Positions 61,513 to 64,000 of a DNA stretch of 64,000 nt are shown piece by piece. Position numbers and translations under genes: made by a program. The first letter of the stretch is position 1. Each line of letters begins with the position of its first letter. Origin of the DNA: Synchiropus splendidus (Eukaryota > Chordata > Actinopteri > Syngnathiformes > Callionymidae); NCBI RefSeq assembly GCF_027744825.2, contig NC_071335.1, positions 17,606,001-17,670,000 on the forward strand, read 5' to 3'. A model generated the notes under the pieces. That model was not told the DNA's origin, made no database searches, and worked only from the letters and a program-made list of their open reading frames with translations.

Positions 61513-61778
61513 CAAACAGTTCGACCCACCTTCTTCGCCAGGAAGTTTGAAGCCAGCGTCAACCAGGAGATCATCAACCATCTGGATGCTTACCTGTTTG
61601 GGCCATTTCCAGCGGGAACCCCGGGCCTCAACTCTTACTGGGAAAACGTGTACGACGAGCCAGATGGCGTCGCGAGTCTGTCTGACACGCAGCTCACCTA
61701 CTATCACGCCTTCTCGCGGCTTGGCTTGGCCAGAGCTGCCGGTTCACTCCAAGGAAACCCTCTGGATAACAGCTGCAG
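61513..61778 (+). CDS. xylt1: xylt1 exon 9: end of catalytic domain and entry to the C-terminal domain
   Basis: The exon begins [18 protein letters not shown] and runs through [20 protein letters not shown] to NSCR. Arg-Lys at 61540-61545 matches human R598-K599, UDP-xylose contacts; R598 is a known disease residue. '[18 protein letters not shown]' is the junction to the XYLT-specific C-terminal domain. The exon is 266 bases, enters in phase 0 and leaves in phase 2 at gtatga. The segment before NSCR ([16 protein letters not shown]) differs from the mammalian text, as is usual for that loop. The next exon, which should complete the Arg codon and read YYPMGHP or similar, is not present before 64000. 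Confidence 0.96.
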
Positions 61779-62378
61779 GTATGAGGGGGGGTCAGGTTTA
61801 TTTTGAAATGATGATGGAAGTAGTGTCATCTTGAGGGATTAAGGCGGTTAGTGCAATCAAAACGCACCTGTGAAGATATTATTGCACATTAGTAGCAGTA
61901 TTAACAAGTGTTTCACCAACCAACATAAAGACTGCTATGTTCTTACTCACACAAAAACATTTCTGCGTGATGGATTTCATAAAGGGTCATGAAACCCACT
62001 GCAGCAAGTGACTAAACAACTGTGACAAATTAAAAACACAAGCGGGAGGTGAAGGTATTTTTTTTTTTTTCTGGAGTATCTGTGACAGCAAGCGGCACCT
62101 TATCTCATGACAGCACATAAACAAACTCGCACCTACATTGCCCACGCTGTATTGCAACATTAAGCTCTTTATGTGCTCCTTTAATGAGAGCGGCAAACAT
62201 TCCGATGATTAATCCACGGTGTGCTGGGTTCACTCAGGGAGAGCGTTTATACCCAAAGAAGAGAAACACAACCGGAGATACATTTCATTAGCAGCTGCGC
62301 AGGTGACTTGAAGCAGGGTGCGCGCTCTTGTAGGGCCAGATTTAGTACGTAAATGGTGCTTCCAGGTGGAGGGAGGAA

Positions 62379-62470
62379 CTAGGCCTGCGCGATAAATTGT
62401 TAAAAAAATCGCAATTTCGATTCACCCTCGTGTCTGATTTAATATTTAGTTAATTTCGCATTTAATTTAC
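62379..62470 (+). repeat. Possible non-autonomous DNA transposon end
   Basis: Starts 'ctaggcctgcgcgataaat' and continues 'aaaaaatcgcaatttcgatt', a variant of the 'gggctgcacgataaatcgca' start common in fish. Confidence 0.45.
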
Positions 62471-62819
62471 AAGCCGACTGGAGTTACATCACAAATGCTA
62501 CTTTCCTTGGTGAGTTCTATCAAGGACTTATCAAGCTTGATCAAGTCCGCCACCAAAACCCGACATGCTTCTGTTCACATCTCGGACTTCTGAGCCAAAA
62601 GAGCTGTGTCTCGAGACAGAACCCGCAGTGTGAAAGCTCCTTAATGCTTCCAAGCGGCGCCGCAAGCCACTACTTTCTGAGTTCCCACTATGCTCATGGC
62701 TTCACCTTCAGCCAATGACGAAGCGCCTTGTAGTCACGTGTTTCACTGAACGCGGTCGTCATTGGATAACTCGCAGCAAGATAGAAACTGAAGGAACATA
62801 TAATATATAAAGGAATATA

Positions 62820-63215
62820 TAAATAAAGAACAAGATGTTTCATAAAAAGATAACTAACTGAAACTGCTGTGTTTCAGTTAAAAATAATCAAACGAAATAA
62901 AATTCAAAAATTCGTTTTCGTCTTTGTTTATTTCATAAGGAAGCATTTTTAAATTATTTTAAACCTATTTTGGCTCGGCTGGTTTTACGACAGCTGTCAG
63001 CCAGGTGCGGTAGTAGTTTGCCAAACGCATCATCTTAATGCATTTTTATACATGGTGTCTTTTGTTGAGTTTTTATTACTGACTATTTTATGAGCTATTT
63101 CAATCTGTATTGAAAGCAAAAAAATGACACTGAAATGAATAAAAACTAAACTGAAACTCTAAAAACTAACTGACTTTGTAAGATAGAAATTCAAAACTAA
63201 ATAAAAAGGAACAAG
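62820..63215. repeat. AT-rich repeat-like stretch
   Basis: It has a 9-base-pair hairpin (aactgaaac at 62856-62864 with gtttcagtt at 62871-62879) and, toward the other end, 'aaaaactaaactgaaactc' and 'ctaaaaactaactgac'. Such 'aactaaaactgaaac' text belongs to dispersed fish repeats. The borders are approximate. Confidence 0.35.
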
Positions 63216-64000
63216 TGATGAGTCCATAAGTCCTATATAACCTGGTATATACCCACTGAAGTTCTGGCTTGGTGCCTGTGCTGCAGTCTCTGCTGTCATG
63301 TTGACGGTTCAAGAGGAGAATGTGATTTAAAATCCTCAAATGCTGCCACATTTTTCTTTACTTTTATCAACTGATTTCCTGTATAAACAATCCTCTCAAC
63401 TCCCACCTGACCTGATTCTATTTTAGGTGGTGCTGAAGTGTAGAGGCGGCACCGCGGATTTGATGCCAGCGCTCTGATTGACTCTCGCTCGTTCTATCTT
63501 CCCCAATAACAGTGCGGCACTGCAACGCGTTCGGTGTGATTGATTTTGCTTTGGTTGTCGTGAGGAGGAAATCACACGGACCATTGAAATAGCACAGTAG
63601 GTCAAATCATCTGTTGATATCACCCTTCAACTTTGGTGGTTTGGTGGTACGCAACGCTGCTGTAAGACCAGCAGCAGACTGCTGGAGAAGCTTCAGAGTG
63701 AATTTGGCTCTTGCACCTCCTGACTGCTGAGTTGAAGACTGAATGGAGTGTTTTGTGCGGCAATTCCTTGACCAACCCCCCTCACTGCCTCTCACACTTA
63801 CTCACACGTCTCTTTTAGGAAAGTCCAGGCTGGGGGGAATGAGAAGTGAAGGACAGGACAGAACACAGATAAGAGGAATAAGAGAGCAGGAGGGCAAATG
63901 AGGAAGTGGGATAGCAGAGCGCACTGTTATCCTTGTGGGATAAATATTTGCCTTTCCGCTTGTCAGGGTCACATTTGTCAGTACGAGTTGATTTTTTTTT

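Larger units (their letters stand above)
1..64000 (+). other. xylt1: xylt1 locus, internal part of a split gene (introns plus exons 3-9)
   Basis: The exons found at 40135-61778 all lie on the + strand in one reading order and none contains a start codon for the full protein or a natural stop. The gene therefore enters the window from the left and leaves on the right. In human XYLT1 the signal-anchor and stem are encoded by exons 1 and 2, exon 2 being only a few dozen bases. I could not recognise such an exon by eye in the first 40 kb, so its absence here is not proven. The locus extent over the whole window is an inference from the partial coding sequence; a separate gene nested in the long upstream intron is not excluded, but none was seen. 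Confidence 0.8.
61779..64000 (+). other. xylt1: xylt1 intron 9, left part
   Basis: Begins with gtatga after exon 9 and runs off the window. It contains a T tract near 62057-62070, a short transposon-like fragment at 62379-62470 and an AT-rich repeat-like stretch at 62820-63215. From 63420 on the sequence is more GC-balanced; no exon was recognised there. Confidence 0.88.

Overview
This window is a piece of vertebrate chromosome, most likely from a ray-finned fish of the percomorph type. Long AT-rich introns, small split exons with GT..AG borders and consensus gtgagt/gtaaga donors, dinucleotide microsatellites and many short, decayed non-autonomous DNA-transposon relics all say animal nuclear DNA. 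There is no sign of bacterial or viral gene organisation. The fish assignment rests on the coding sequence and on interspersed repeats of kinds that are familiar from teleost genomes; the species cannot be told.

The only protein-coding gene I can support is xylt1 (protein O-xylosyltransferase 1) on the + strand. Seven consecutive coding exons are present, at 40135-40699, 50212-50384, 51214-51416, 55011-55091, 55995-56211, 56351-56527 and 61513-61778. They match, in order, length pattern and splice phase, what I recall of exons 3 to 9 of the 12-exon human gene. Together they give 1,682 coding bases: the end of the stem region, the whole catalytic GT-A-like domain and the start of the C-terminal domain. 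Every UDP-xylose contact I know for the human enzyme, the catalytic glutamate and the cysteines of the disulfide network can be read. The first two exons (signal-anchor and stem) are not recognised here and probably lie upstream; the last three exons lie downstream of 64000.

Layout: 1-40134 is intron sequence upstream of exon 3, with no convincing gene on either strand. It holds microsatellites, a dispersed repeat family with GATA/TATCG-rich text, two adjacent MITE-like inverted-repeat elements near 26.3-27.1 kb, a hAT-type terminus near 25.3 kb, a possible MADF-domain transposase-accessory relic near 9.4 kb, and an inverted pair of about 105 bp repeats 30 kb apart (1.36 and 31.9 kb). 40700-61512 alternates exons and introns; intron 5 carries a palindromic fold-back element (52161-52605), and intron 8 carries an interrupted duplication (59007-59620 against 59701-61242) plus a block that reads like a conserved regulatory element (about 57650-58270). 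61779-64000 is intron.

I did not find a clearly new biological system. The most unusual things are structural: the two large hairpin-forming repeats, the interrupted duplication in intron 8 and the inverted repeat pair. All similarity statements were made by eye, without alignment software.
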